Source of the DNA: Betaproteobacteria bacterium
GTDB lineage: Bacteria; Pseudomonadota; Gammaproteobacteria; Burkholderiales; CAIKXV01
Length of the DNA stretch: 64,000 nucleotides
NCBI GenBank assembly: GCA_021298815.1
Contig: JAJTHE010000037.1
Span: forward strand, 141,916-205,915
Reading direction: 5' to 3'
Notes under the pieces: generated by a model
Seen by the model: only the letters and a program-made list of their open reading frames with translations
Told to the model about the DNA's origin: nothing
Databases searched by the model: none
Shown here: positions 44,735 through 52,671 of the stretch, in pieces
How the letters are laid out: the number at the start of each line of letters is the position of its first letter
Position numbering within the stretch: position 1 is the stretch's first letter
Program-made: the position numbers and the translations under genes

Positions 44735-45712
44735 CTAGCTGGCCGTCAACCCCGCCGCCCGGATGATCTTCCCCCACTTGACGATCTCGGCCTCGATGAA
44801 CGCGCGAAACGCCTCCGGCGTGTTGCCCACGGGCTCCGCACCATCGGCGAGAAGCCTCTCCTTGACGGCCGGTTGCTGCAGCAGCGCCACGACCTCGGCG
44901 TGCAGCCGCTTCACGATGGGGCGCGGCGTGCCCCTGGGCGCGAGCAGCCCGTACCAGGTACTCGACTCGTAGCCCTTCACGCCCGCCTCGATCATCGTCG
45001 GGATGTCGGGCTGTGCCGACGAGCGGCGCGCACCGGTGACGGCGAGCGCGCGAAGCTTGCCGGATCGCACCTGCGGCGTCCCCGAGATGATGCTGGCGAA
45101 GGTCATCGAGACCTGCCCGCTGACCACATCCAGCAAGGCCGGGGAGACGCCCTTGTACGGCACGTGCACGATGTCCAGGCCGGTGAGGACCTTGAACAGT
45201 TCGCCCGACAGGTGCCCGCCGGTGCCGTTGCCGGCCGACGCGAAGGTCAACTGGCCCGGCTTTCCCCTGGCGAGGCGGATCAGGTCTGACACCGACTCGG
45301 CGGGCACCGACGGGTTTACCACCAGCACCAGCTGCTGCGAAGCCACCAGCGTGATCGGTTCGAAATCCTTGGTCGGGTGGTACGGCAGGTTCCGGTGCAG
45401 GCTCACGTTGGTGGCCATCCCGGCAACCGTGCCCATGATCAGGGTATGGCCGTCGGGCGAGGCCTTGGCGGCCAGCTCGCCGGCGATGATCCCGCCCGCG
45501 CCCGGGCGATTGTCCACCACGGCCTGGTGGCCAAAGGTTTCCGAGAAGTGCTTGCCGACCAGGCGCGCCAGGGTATCGACGCTGCCGCCCGGCGTGCTCG
45601 GCACGAGGATGCGGACCGGCCGCGTGGGGAACGCCTGCGCAGACGCGAGCGTGCTCTCGAACCCGACCATGGCCACCACGGCGTACCCCATCCACCGTAG
45701 CGTCGCCTTCAT
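44735..45712 (-). CDS. Bug/TctC-type substrate-binding protein
   Basis: A 325-residue receptor starting at MKATLRWMGYAVVAMVGF, overlapping the stop of the upstream ICL/PEP-mutase gene by ATGA. Landmarks are FPTRPVRILVPSTPGGSVD, VDNRPGAGG, DGHTLIMGT, VHVPYKGVSP and IPTMIEAGVKGY. Coupling to a C-C lyase makes a C4-C6 dicarboxylate a plausible ligand (inference). Confidence 0.92.
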   Translation of the reverse strand: MKATLRWMGYAVVAMVGFESTLASAQAFPTRPVRILVPSTPGGSVDTLARLVGKHFSETFGHQAVVDNRPGAGGIIAGELAAKASPDGHTLIMGTVAGMATNVSLHRNLPYHPTKDFEPITLVASQQLVLVVNPSVPAESVSDLIRLARGKPGQLTFASAGNGTGGHLSGELFKVLTGLDIVHVPYKGVSPALLDVVSGQVSMTFASIISGTPQVRSGKLRALAVTGARRSSAQPDIPTMIEAGVKGYESSTWYGLLAPRGTPRPIVKRLHAEVVALLQQPAVKERLLADGAEPVGNTPEAFRAFIEAEIVKWGKIIRAAGLTAS

Positions 45713-46644
45713 GGCTGGAACCCCACCGCGCCGTCATACTTGGCCAGCACCTCGGCCGCCGGCAGGAATTCCTCCTCGAGCTTCCGGATCGCCGGGAAGC
45801 CCATGAACGCGTGCAGGTTGCCGACCGGGTGGTCCTTCGTGCGGGCCTCGAAGCGCTTGACCGCCTCGACGTCGTCGCGCGCGAACTCGTCGAAATAGTC
45901 GACCATCGCCGTCGTCGAGCAGCGCAGCGCACCGGTGGCGTTGGAGACCATGGCGATGCCGATCTCGTCCAGGCGGCTGACCGGCAGGCGGGGCGAGACG
46001 CCGGTCCGGTTGAAGTGCAGCGGCCCCCTGATCTCTCTGGCGCAGCGTTCCAGCTCCGCTTCCGACGTCAACGCCTCCGGGAAGATCATGTCCGCGCCTG
46101 CATCGAGATAGGCATTGGCGCGACGGATCAGTTCGTCGACGCTCCCCCCGGCCACGCCGCGCGCGTCGCAGCGGGCGATCAGCACGAAATCGGGGTCGAG
46201 CTCGCGTCGGACGTGGTCGCAGGCGCGCAGCTTGCCGACCATCTCCTCCATCGGCACCACCTGCTTGCCGGCGACGTGTCCGCAGCGCTTCGGCGCGACC
46301 TGGTCCTCGATGTGGATCGCCGCCGCACCGGCACCGATGAAGTCCTCCACCGTGCGCATCGCGTTGATCGCGTTGCCGAAGCCGGTGTCGGCGTCCGCGA
46401 TGACGGGAATGGAGACGGCACGCGCGATGTAGCGCGTGATCATCACGATCTCGTCCAGGGTCAGGAGTCCGACGTCGGGTTTGCCGAGCAACGATGCCGA
46501 CACCGCGTAGCCGCTGACGCCGCAGCAGGAGAAGCCGGCTTTCTCGATGACCATCGCGGACAGCGCGTTGAATGCACCGGGCTTGACCAGCGTGCGGCCG
46601 CCCTTCAGCAGCTCGCGCAGGCGCGTGGTCGCTCTCTGTCTCAT
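45709..46644 (-). CDS. Isocitrate lyase/PEP mutase-family protein
   Basis: A 311-residue TIM-barrel C-C lyase. It has VKPGAFNALSAMVIEKAGF, the metal-binding IPVIADADTGFGN, IHIEDQVAPKRCGHVAGK with the catalytic K-R-C-G-H loop, and LIARCDARG. The group includes methylisocitrate, oxaloacetate and 2,3-dimethylmalate lyases. It is divergent from the second family member at 46738 with a 93-base shared promoter region. Confidence 0.9.
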   Translation of the reverse strand: MRQRATTRLRELLKGGRTLVKPGAFNALSAMVIEKAGFSCCGVSGYAVSASLLGKPDVGLLTLDEIVMITRYIARAVSIPVIADADTGFGNAINAMRTVEDFIGAGAAAIHIEDQVAPKRCGHVAGKQVVPMEEMVGKLRACDHVRRELDPDFVLIARCDARGVAGGSVDELIRRANAYLDAGADMIFPEALTSEAELERCAREIRGPLHFNRTGVSPRLPVSRLDEIGIAMVSNATGALRCSTTAMVDYFDEFARDDVEAVKRFEARTKDHPVGNLHAFMGFPAIRKLEEEFLPAAEVLAKYDGAVGFQP

Positions 46645-46737
46645 GCGAGTTCCTCCGTGGATGAGCGCCTCGTCCGTGGCATCATCGCCCGGATGTTAGC
46701 GCGATAACTGGCCGAACATTCACCGAGGAGAGCCCCC

Positions 46738-47634
46738 ATGGCGAGCAAAGGCAGGCAGTTCAAGGATCTGATGAACGCGCCCGAGATCCTGATCCAGCCC
46801 GGCGTCTACGATGGATACTCCGTTCGGCTGGTCGAACGCGCCGGCTTCAAGGTGGGCGCCATCTCCGGCGCCGGCGTGTCCGAAAGCCGCATGGGCTGGG
46901 TGGATCGCGGGGTGATGACCTTCGACGAGAACCTGGACAACGCGCGAAGGCTCGCCGACTGCTGCGACACCCTGCTCCTGCGGGTGGATGCCGACACCGG
47001 CTACGGCAACGCGATGAACGTGCATTTCGTGGTACGAGCCTTCGAGGCTGCCGGAATGGCCGCGTTGATGTTCGAGGACCAGGTCTGGCCCAAGCGCTGC
47101 GGGCACATGGCCGGCAAGGCGTGCATCCCCGCGGAAGAAATGGTGTCGAAGGTGAAGGCTGCCGTCGATGCCCGTCGCGACCAGGACTTCTGCATCGTGT
47201 CGCGCACCGATGCGGCGGGCCCGCTGGGCGTGGACGAGGCGATCCGCCGCCTCAATCTCTACGCAGAGGCAGGAGCGGACATCATGTACGCCGACGCCTT
47301 GCTGTCCAGGGATGACATCGCGAAGGTGGCCCGGAGCGTGCCCAAGCCGCTCATCGTGAACATGGGCCTCGGGCTGCGTGCGCGCAGGACCACGCCGCTG
47401 ATGTCACCAAAGCAGTTGCAGGAGATCGGCGTCGCCAGCGTCAGCTACCCGCGCCTGTTCTCCACCGCTGCACTCAGGGGCATGATGGACGCGATGGCGG
47501 TGTTCAAGGCCGAGGTGGTCGGAAACAACCAGGTCGTCGAGCGTCCCGACCTGCAGGTGTCGTTCGAGGAACTCAACGACCTCATGGGCATGAACCAGCT
47601 GGACGCACTCGAACAGAAGTTCGCCGTCAAGTAA
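46738..47634 (+). CDS. Isocitrate lyase/PEP mutase-family protein
   Basis: A 298-residue member after a GAGGAG site, with LIQPGVYDGYSVRLVERAGF, LLLRVDADTGYGNAMNV, MFEDQVWPKRCGHMAGK (K-R-C-G-H present) and IVSRTDAAGPLG. It is clearly related to, but different from, the gene at 45709. It begins a plus-strand operon: LeuC-like subunit 12 bases later, LeuD-like subunit, isochorismatase-like protein and Bug receptor. A 2-hydroxy-dicarboxylate made by the hydratase would be a natural substrate for cleavage. Confidence 0.9.
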   Translation: MASKGRQFKDLMNAPEILIQPGVYDGYSVRLVERAGFKVGAISGAGVSESRMGWVDRGVMTFDENLDNARRLADCCDTLLLRVDADTGYGNAMNVHFVVRAFEAAGMAALMFEDQVWPKRCGHMAGKACIPAEEMVSKVKAAVDARRDQDFCIVSRTDAAGPLGVDEAIRRLNLYAEAGADIMYADALLSRDDIAKVARSVPKPLIVNMGLGLRARRTTPLMSPKQLQEIGVASVSYPRLFSTAALRGMMDAMAVFKAEVVGNNQVVERPDLQVSFEELNDLMGMNQLDALEQKFAVK

Positions 47635-47646
47635 AGGGACGCCATC

Positions 47647-48900
47647 GTGGGCATGACCATCGCGGAGAAGATCCTCGCGCGCAGGAGCGGGCAGGCGCAT
47701 GTCGGGCCCGGCGACCTGGTGACGGTGCCGGTGGATACCGTCATCCTGTTCGACAACAACTTCATGTCGAACCGCTGGCGGGAGATCCTGAAGGTCAACG
47801 ACCCGGACAGCATCATCGTCGTGTTCGACCACCGGGTACCGGCCGCGACCCAGCAGAGCGCGACCGCGCAGCGCACCGGCCGCGAGTTCGTCGCGAAGTT
47901 CGGCATCAAGCGCTTCCACGACGTCGGCTACAGCCAGGGGATCAGCCACCAGCTGGTCGCCGACCACGGCTACGCGGTGCCGGGCGACGTGCTCCTGTGC
48001 AGCGATTCGCATACCTGCGGTGCCGGGGTATTCAACTGCATCGCCCGCGGCGTCGGGCAACCCGACATCGTCTATGCAGCGGTGAAGAACGAGACCTGGT
48101 TCCGTGTCGGCGAAACGATCCGCTACCAGTTGAAGGGCAAGCTTCCCGCGGCCGTGACGACCAAGGACGCTTTCCTGCAGATCGCCGGCAGGTTCGGCGA
48201 CCATGCCACGCAGAACGTCGAGTTCGGCGGCCCGGCGCTCGCGGACCTGTCGATCAGCGCGCGCAAGACCCTCACGACGATGGCAGCGGAACTGTCGGCG
48301 GAGTTCGCCACGTTCGAACCGGACGACGTGATGATGGACTGGGTGCGGGCGCGAAACGGCAAGCCCTTCGATCCGGTCTACCCGGACGGCGATGCGCGCT
48401 ACCTAGCCGTGCGCGAGGTCGACCTGTCCACGCTCGAGCCGCTGGTGGCCTTTCCCGACAGCGTGATCGAGAACTCGAAGCCGGTGGCGGCGGCCGCAGG
48501 CACTCCGATCGACCAGGCCTTCGTCGGCTCCTGTGCCAACGGTACGCTCGAAGACCTGACCCTGGTCGCACAGGTCCTGCAAGGCCGCCGGGTGTCGTCG
48601 AAGGTGCGCTTCATCGTCACGCCGGGCTCGCAGACCATCTACCGCGACGCGGTGCGTGCAGGCGTCGTCGGCACGCTGCTGGACGCCGGGGCGGTCGTCA
48701 CGCCCGCCACCTGCGGCGCGTGCGGCGGCGGCCACATGGGCGTGCTCGGGCCGAACGAGACCTGCATCACGGCGACGACACGCAACTTCAAGGGGCGCAT
48801 GGGCGACCCCTCGGCGAAGATCTACATGGGCTCGCCCGCGACCGTGGCGGCCTCGGCGATCGCCGGCGTGATCACCGATCCCCGCGAATTCCTGAACTGA
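47647..48900 (+). CDS. LeuC-like aconitase-family hydratase, large subunit
   Basis: A 417-residue protein, the size of the homoaconitase/isopropylmalate isomerase type with separate subunits. It starts with GTG at 47647 (AGGGA 8 bases before); ATG at 47653 is an alternative. Iron-sulfur cysteines are in LLCSDSHTCGAG, FVGSCANGTLEDL and VVTPATCGACGGGHMG. It isomerises or hydrates a dicarboxylate. Linkage with C-C lyases rather than leu genes suggests a catabolic role, comparable to dimethylmaleate hydratase. Confidence 0.9.
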   Translation: MGMTIAEKILARRSGQAHVGPGDLVTVPVDTVILFDNNFMSNRWREILKVNDPDSIIVVFDHRVPAATQQSATAQRTGREFVAKFGIKRFHDVGYSQGISHQLVADHGYAVPGDVLLCSDSHTCGAGVFNCIARGVGQPDIVYAAVKNETWFRVGETIRYQLKGKLPAAVTTKDAFLQIAGRFGDHATQNVEFGGPALADLSISARKTLTTMAAELSAEFATFEPDDVMMDWVRARNGKPFDPVYPDGDARYLAVREVDLSTLEPLVAFPDSVIENSKPVAAAAGTPIDQAFVGSCANGTLEDLTLVAQVLQGRRVSSKVRFIVTPGSQTIYRDAVRAGVVGTLLDAGAVVTPATCGACGGGHMGVLGPNETCITATTRNFKGRMGDPSAKIYMGSPATVAASAIAGVITDPREFLN

Positions 48901-48908
48901 GGCCCGAC

Positions 48909-49409
48909 ATGAAGTTCCAAGCCAGAGTCTGGAAAGTCGGCGACAACATCAATACCGACCTCATCCTGCCGATCCAGGCGTTCTACCTGTCCGCGCAGGA
49001 GCAGGCGCAGTACGTGTTCCGATCGAACCGACCGGGGTGGGCAGAGGAGGTCCAGCCCGGCGACATCCTGATCGGCGGCCGGAACTTCGGCATGGGCTCC
49101 AGCCGTCCTGCAGCGCGTTCGCTGAAGAACCTGGGGCTGTCCTGCCTGCTCGCGCATTCGCTGAACGGGCTGTTCTTCCGCAATTGCGTGAACTTCGCCT
49201 TCCCGGCGATGGATTGCCCGGGGGTCGACGAGGCCTTCGACGAAGGCGACGTGGCCGAGGTGGATTTCGACACCGGCGTCGTGCGCAACCTGAGCAGGGA
49301 CAAGACCCTAACGGCGGTCGTGCTGCCACCGAAGCTGCTGGAGCTGCTGAAGGCGGGGGGGATCTTTCCGCTGCTGGAGAAGGAAGGCGCGATCGCCGCG
49401 GCGCGCTGA
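48909..49409 (+). CDS. LeuD-like aconitase-family hydratase, small subunit
   Basis: A 166-residue swivel domain starting MKFQARVWKVGDNINTDLI, 8 bases after the large subunit. It has ILIGGRNFGMGSSRPAARSL, the substrate-binding G-S-S-R loop, and FRNCVNFAFPAMD. Together with the large subunit it makes the complete hydratase. The specificity loop differs from the leucine-pathway enzyme by eye, but the substrate cannot be read directly. Confidence 0.9.
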   Translation: MKFQARVWKVGDNINTDLILPIQAFYLSAQEQAQYVFRSNRPGWAEEVQPGDILIGGRNFGMGSSRPAARSLKNLGLSCLLAHSLNGLFFRNCVNFAFPAMDCPGVDEAFDEGDVAEVDFDTGVVRNLSRDKTLTAVVLPPKLLELLKAGGIFPLLEKEGAIAAAR

Positions 49410-49451
49410 ACGCTGTCCGCGCAACCGATCATCCGAACAGGAAGAATTTCC

Positions 49452-50057
49452 ATGAGTACGTTCACGAGCACCAACACCTGCCTGGCGATCCTCGACCTGC
49501 AGAACGACATGGTCGATCCGAAGGGCTTCTTCGGCGCGCTGGGTAGCGCGAAGATGGTCGAAGCGCGGGACATCCTCGGCAAGACGCGCAGGCTCGCCGA
49601 CGCGAGCCGGGCCAGGGGCATCCCGATCGTCTACGTCCGCCTGGGGTTCCAGCCGGACTACAAGGATGCGTTGAGCAAACACCCTCGCGTGGCACGCTTC
49701 AAGGCGGCAAAGTCCTGCCTGATGGGAACCTGGGGTTGCGAGTGGCCGGACATCATCGCCCCCCACGACGAAGACATGATCATCACCAAGCACTCGACCA
49801 ACCCGTTCTTCAATACGCCCCTGCTGCCATGGCTCTACTCGAAGCGCGTCGACAACCTGGTGCTGCTCGGCATATCCACCAACAACGTCGTCGAGATCAC
49901 CGCGCGGTGCGCCGATGACGCCGGATTCGTGGTGAGCATCGTCGAGGATTGCTGCGGCAACATGAAGATGGACCAGCACGACTGGGCGATCAAGAACACC
50001 TTGCCCAGTTTCGCGAACATCATCTCCAGCGACGATTATCTCGGTGCACTCGGGTAA
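49452..50057 (+). CDS. Isochorismatase-like cysteine-hydrolase-fold protein lacking the nucleophile
   Basis: A 201-residue isochorismatase-fold protein. The catalytic Asp in LAILDLQNDMVDP and the Lys in MIITKHSTNPFFNT are present. In LLGISTNNVVEITARCADD the position normally held by the nucleophilic Cys (T-N-x-C-V-E) is Val. A Cys is found 7 residues later instead. Amide hydrolysis by the usual thiol mechanism is therefore doubtful. It sits in the hydratase/lyase operon, between the LeuD-like and Bug genes, and may have another hydrolytic or binding role. Confidence 0.82.
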   Translation: MSTFTSTNTCLAILDLQNDMVDPKGFFGALGSAKMVEARDILGKTRRLADASRARGIPIVYVRLGFQPDYKDALSKHPRVARFKAAKSCLMGTWGCEWPDIIAPHDEDMIITKHSTNPFFNTPLLPWLYSKRVDNLVLLGISTNNVVEITARCADDAGFVVSIVEDCCGNMKMDQHDWAIKNTLPSFANIISSDDYLGALG

Positions 50058-50086
50058 CCATGGTTGCCCAGCCCGGAGGTGTGTCC

Positions 50087-51061
50087 ATGCGTGGTTTTCC
50101 GGCATCCGCCCGGCCGCTCACGGTCGTGATCGCCTGCGTCGTAGCGAGCGTTGCCGCCCCCGACGCGCTTGCCTACCCCACCAAGCCGATACGTCTGGTC
50201 GTCGGGTTTCCCGCAGGCGGCGGACCGGACGCGACCGCGAGAGTGATCGCTCCCGCCTTGTCGGATAGGGTGGGACAACAAGTCATCGTGGACAATCGCG
50301 GAGGCGCGGGCGGCGTCATCGCGACGGAGATCGTGGCCAGGGCGCCGGCCGACGGCTACACGATGCTGCTCACCACCCTGACCCATGTCGTGAACCCGGC
50401 CGTCTACAAGAAGGTCGGATATCACCCCATCAAGGATTTCACGGCCGTCACGACGCTCGTGCAGTTCCCGTTCGTGCTGGTGGCGCATCCGGCTTTTCCC
50501 GCGAAGACCACTGCCGAGCTGATCAGCCTTGCGCGTTCCAGGCCAGGAACACTGGCCTACAGCTCGGCCGGTAACGGGACCACCAGTCACCTCACGATGG
50601 AACTGTTCAGGTTCCTCACGAAGACCGAGATGACGCATGTGCCGTACAAGGGTGCTGCGGCCCAACTCGTGGACATGATCTCGGGCAGGGTCGAGTTCGG
50701 ATTCGCCAGTCCCGCGGCGGTCACCCACCTGCGTGCCGGGAAGCTCCGCGGGCTCGGGGTCACGAGCGGCAAACCCTCGGACCTCTTTCCTGGCGTGCCT
50801 GCCGTGGCCGAGGCCGTGCCCGGGTACGAGGTAGTCAACTGGTTCGGGCTCACCATGCCCGCGGGTGCACCGCGAAACGCGGTGCTTCGGATCAACCGGG
50901 AAGTGAATGCGATCCTGGCGATGAAAGACATCCGCGAAACGTTGATTCGCCAGGGTACCGAGCCGACCGGATCTTCTCCGGAAGCGTTCGCCAGGTTGAT
51001 CGAGTCCGAGAACAGGAAGTGGCCTCCGATCGTCAAGGCGGCGGGGATGACGCCAGACTAG
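50087..51061 (+). CDS. Bug/TctC-type substrate-binding protein
   Basis: A 324-residue receptor starting at MRGFPASARPLTVV, chosen because GGAGG lies 7 bases upstream; ATG 50060 would add 9 residues. The signal peptide ends near DALA. Landmarks are YPTKPIRLVVGFPAGGGPD, VDNRGGAGG (Pro of R-P-G replaced by Gly), DGYTMLLTT and THVPYKGAAA. It closes the plus-strand hydratase/lyase operon. Confidence 0.92.
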   Translation: MRGFPASARPLTVVIACVVASVAAPDALAYPTKPIRLVVGFPAGGGPDATARVIAPALSDRVGQQVIVDNRGGAGGVIATEIVARAPADGYTMLLTTLTHVVNPAVYKKVGYHPIKDFTAVTTLVQFPFVLVAHPAFPAKTTAELISLARSRPGTLAYSSAGNGTTSHLTMELFRFLTKTEMTHVPYKGAAAQLVDMISGRVEFGFASPAAVTHLRAGKLRGLGVTSGKPSDLFPGVPAVAEAVPGYEVVNWFGLTMPAGAPRNAVLRINREVNAILAMKDIRETLIRQGTEPTGSSPEAFARLIESENRKWPPIVKAAGMTPD

Positions 51062-51062
51062 G

Positions 51063-51469
51063 AAACAACCCGTCACGTCTGCGGACTATCCCGGCCTCGG
51101 GCCCTTTCCGCCACCGCAGGAGTGGTTCCGGGTGCTCAAGGCCACGGGCCGCGCGCAGGAGCTCGACCCTGTCCGGTCGAAAGCGGCGACTCGGTACGGC
51201 ATCAGTTACCGGCACATGTCGCGGTTGCCGACCGTGCATCTGGTGGGACGGCCCAGCGGCGACTTCTTCGCAAGTCGTGGGCACACGACTGGCTCTTCTC
51301 GGACCAGGACAAGTGGATCGTGGAGAAGGTGGCTCCGGGTCCTGAACTGCTGTCGCACACCGATGTCAGCGTCATCGCGTGGCGCCGGTTCGTGCAGGAG
51401 CATGCGCGGCAGCCGCCGAAGGCGGAAGCTGTAGTGTCGCGAGTCGCGTCGGTGAGGGGCGGCCGCTGA
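51063..51469 (+). pseudogene. Frameshifted gene of unknown family
   Basis: One frame reads SADYPGLGPFPPPQEWFRVL, then DPVRSKAATRYGISYRHMSR and LPTVHLVGRPSGDFF. After about 51265-51275 the sensible text continues in another frame (RKSWAHDWLFSDQDKWIVEK, VAPGPELLSHTDVSVIAWRR) to the stop at 51469. A single lost base would join them into about 130 residues. No ATG/GTG start is seen at the front (GTC ACG TCT GCG). I do not recognise the family. It begins right after the Bug stop, at the edge of the TA island. Confidence 0.55.
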
Positions 51470-51520
51470 CTGCGGCGCTCGGTCCGCGCCCTACACACGG
51501 CCGCGCACGAACTTCACGCG

Positions 51521-51892
51521 TCACTCGTCCGTCAACGCACCCACCGGCACTTCGAGCGCCGCCGCCAGCCGCCGCAACGCCGCAAGCGACGGCGCACGCA
51601 CGCGACCCTCGATCTGGCTGAGGAAAGGCTTCGACAATCCGCTCGCGCGGGCGAGCTGGTCCTGCGTCATGTGCCGATGCTCGCGGAAGGCCCGCACCGC
51701 ATGCATGCCCTCGGCCAGCGCCATGGCCACCGGCAGCGGAAAGCGCAGGCCGTCGTCCGACTCGATCGCCTGCTCGTACTCGATCGCGTCTTCGGCGTCC
51801 TCGATCGCGTCACGGACACGCTCCCAGGTGGCAGCGGGAACGAGGTAGAAGGCCGGTTTGCCGTTGCGTTCGATGATCTGGATGCGGGTCAT
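51521..51892 (-). CDS. XRE-family antitoxin-like regulator without toxin
   Basis: A 123-residue protein. The N-terminal part (MTRIQIIERNGKPAFYLVP) is a short Phd-like strand region. The C-terminal part is a helix-turn-helix (MTQDQLARASGLSKPFLSQI, EGRVRAPSLAALRRLAAAL). This type normally follows a RelE/HigB-like toxin, but upstream there are only about 100 bases with the operator at 51923, and downstream lies the unrelated frameshifted gene. It is an apparent orphan; a dead relative lies at 20788. Confidence 0.85.
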   Translation of the reverse strand: MTRIQIIERNGKPAFYLVPAATWERVRDAIEDAEDAIEYEQAIESDDGLRFPLPVAMALAEGMHAVRAFREHRHMTQDQLARASGLSKPFLSQIEGRVRAPSLAALRRLAAALEVPVGALTDE

Positions 51893-51922
51893 GCTACGGG
51901 GACGCGAATCGGGATCATGCAG

Positions 51923-51939
51923 GTTAGCTTTTAGCTAAC
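51923..51939. promoter_or_regulatory. Perfect inverted repeat upstream of orphan XRE gene
   Basis: GTTAGCT-TTT-AGCTAAC lies 30 bases upstream of the XRE start at 51892. The probable operator is preserved although no toxin gene is present. Confidence 0.75.
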
Positions 51940-51999
51940 ATCTCGGTCAAGTGGCTCAATACCCGCCAGAGAGGCCGAACTGACCCAGCCCGGATTGTT

Positions 52000-52016
52000 G
52001 TAGGATTAAATCCTAC
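52000..52016. promoter_or_regulatory. Perfect inverted repeat upstream of parD-like gene
   Basis: GTAGGATT-A-AATCCTAC ends 17 bases before the ATG at 52034, a position expected for the operator bound by ParD dimers. Confidence 0.78.
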
Positions 52017-52033
52017 GCTCGTCCGGAGTCATC

Positions 52034-52312
52034 ATGCGATCTACGCAGCAATTCAGCATTACCCTGCCCAACGAGATGGCCGAGGCCGTTCGGGCGAAGG
52101 TCGCCGCAGGCGAGTACGCGACCGAAAGCGAAGTGATCCGTGACGGGTTGCGCGTACTTCTGGCGCGCGACCGCGCCGTCGAGGACTGGTTGTGCAGGGA
52201 AGTGGGCGCCGCCTATGACGCGCTCAAGGCCGAGCCTGCGCGAGCGCTCGATGCGGAGGCCGTGAAGGCCCGGCTATCTTCCGCGCACCAAAAGGCATCG
52301 GCGAAGGGGTGA
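52034..52312 (+). CDS. ParD-family antitoxin
   Basis: A 92-residue ribbon-helix-helix protein: MRSTQQFSITLPNEMAEAVR, then GEYATESEVIRDGLRVLLAR, the ParD/CopG DNA-binding pattern. The C-terminal tail EAVKARLSSAHQKASAKG would normally wrap the ParE toxin. Its stop overlaps a GTG (GTGA at 52309), the standard coupling to parE, but only the first codons of parE remain. The antitoxin therefore appears orphaned. Confidence 0.87.
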   Translation: MRSTQQFSITLPNEMAEAVRAKVAAGEYATESEVIRDGLRVLLARDRAVEDWLCREVGAAYDALKAEPARALDAEAVKARLSSAHQKASAKG

Positions 52313-52341
52313 AGGCATACCGTGTCGGCTTCACGCGGGCG
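52309..52341 (+). pseudogene. parE toxin stub
   Basis: From the GTG overlapping the parD stop, the frame reads MKAYRVGFTRA, a typical ParE beginning. Similarity then stops, and after about 25 bases the end of the opposite-strand XRE gene begins at 52369. Everything needed for a toxin is missing, apparently by a deletion that joined this locus to the HigBA-like locus. Confidence 0.6.
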
Positions 52342-52368
52342 GGCACCGTAGGCAACTCGCCAGCAGGC

Positions 52369-52671
52369 TCAGGCCGCCTGCACCTCAATGCGCACCGTTC
52401 CGCCGATCGCAGTGGCAATGTTCACCAGCGCATCGATAGAGAACCGCGACACCCGCCCCCGGAGCAGGTCGTTCATGCGCGGCTGCGTCACGCTGCAACG
52501 CGCTGCTGCCTCGGCCTGGGTCCATCCGTGCCCATTCACGATAGATGCAATCTGGCGTATCAACTCTGCGCGCGCGCGCAGGTTGGCAGCCTGCTCGGGC
52601 GTGTCGGCAATGGCGTCCCACACGCTCCCGAAGCGCTTCGAGTCGCCGACCCTTTCCCTTGATGCCTTCAC
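52369..52671 (-). CDS. XRE-family antitoxin (HigA-like)
   Basis: A 100-residue protein with GTG start. After a leader (WDAIADTPEQAANLRARAEL), the helix-turn-helix is in GWTQAEAAARCSVTQPRMND, then LLRGRVSRFSIDALVNIATA and the strand TVRIEVQAA. This is the partner of Gp49/HigB-type toxins. The GTG starts directly after the toxin stop (TGAGTG), so the pair is an intact toxin-first operon. Confidence 0.87.
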   Translation of the reverse strand: MKASRERVGDSKRFGSVWDAIADTPEQAANLRARAELIRQIASIVNGHGWTQAEAAARCSVTQPRMNDLLRGRVSRFSIDALVNIATAIGGTVRIEVQAA

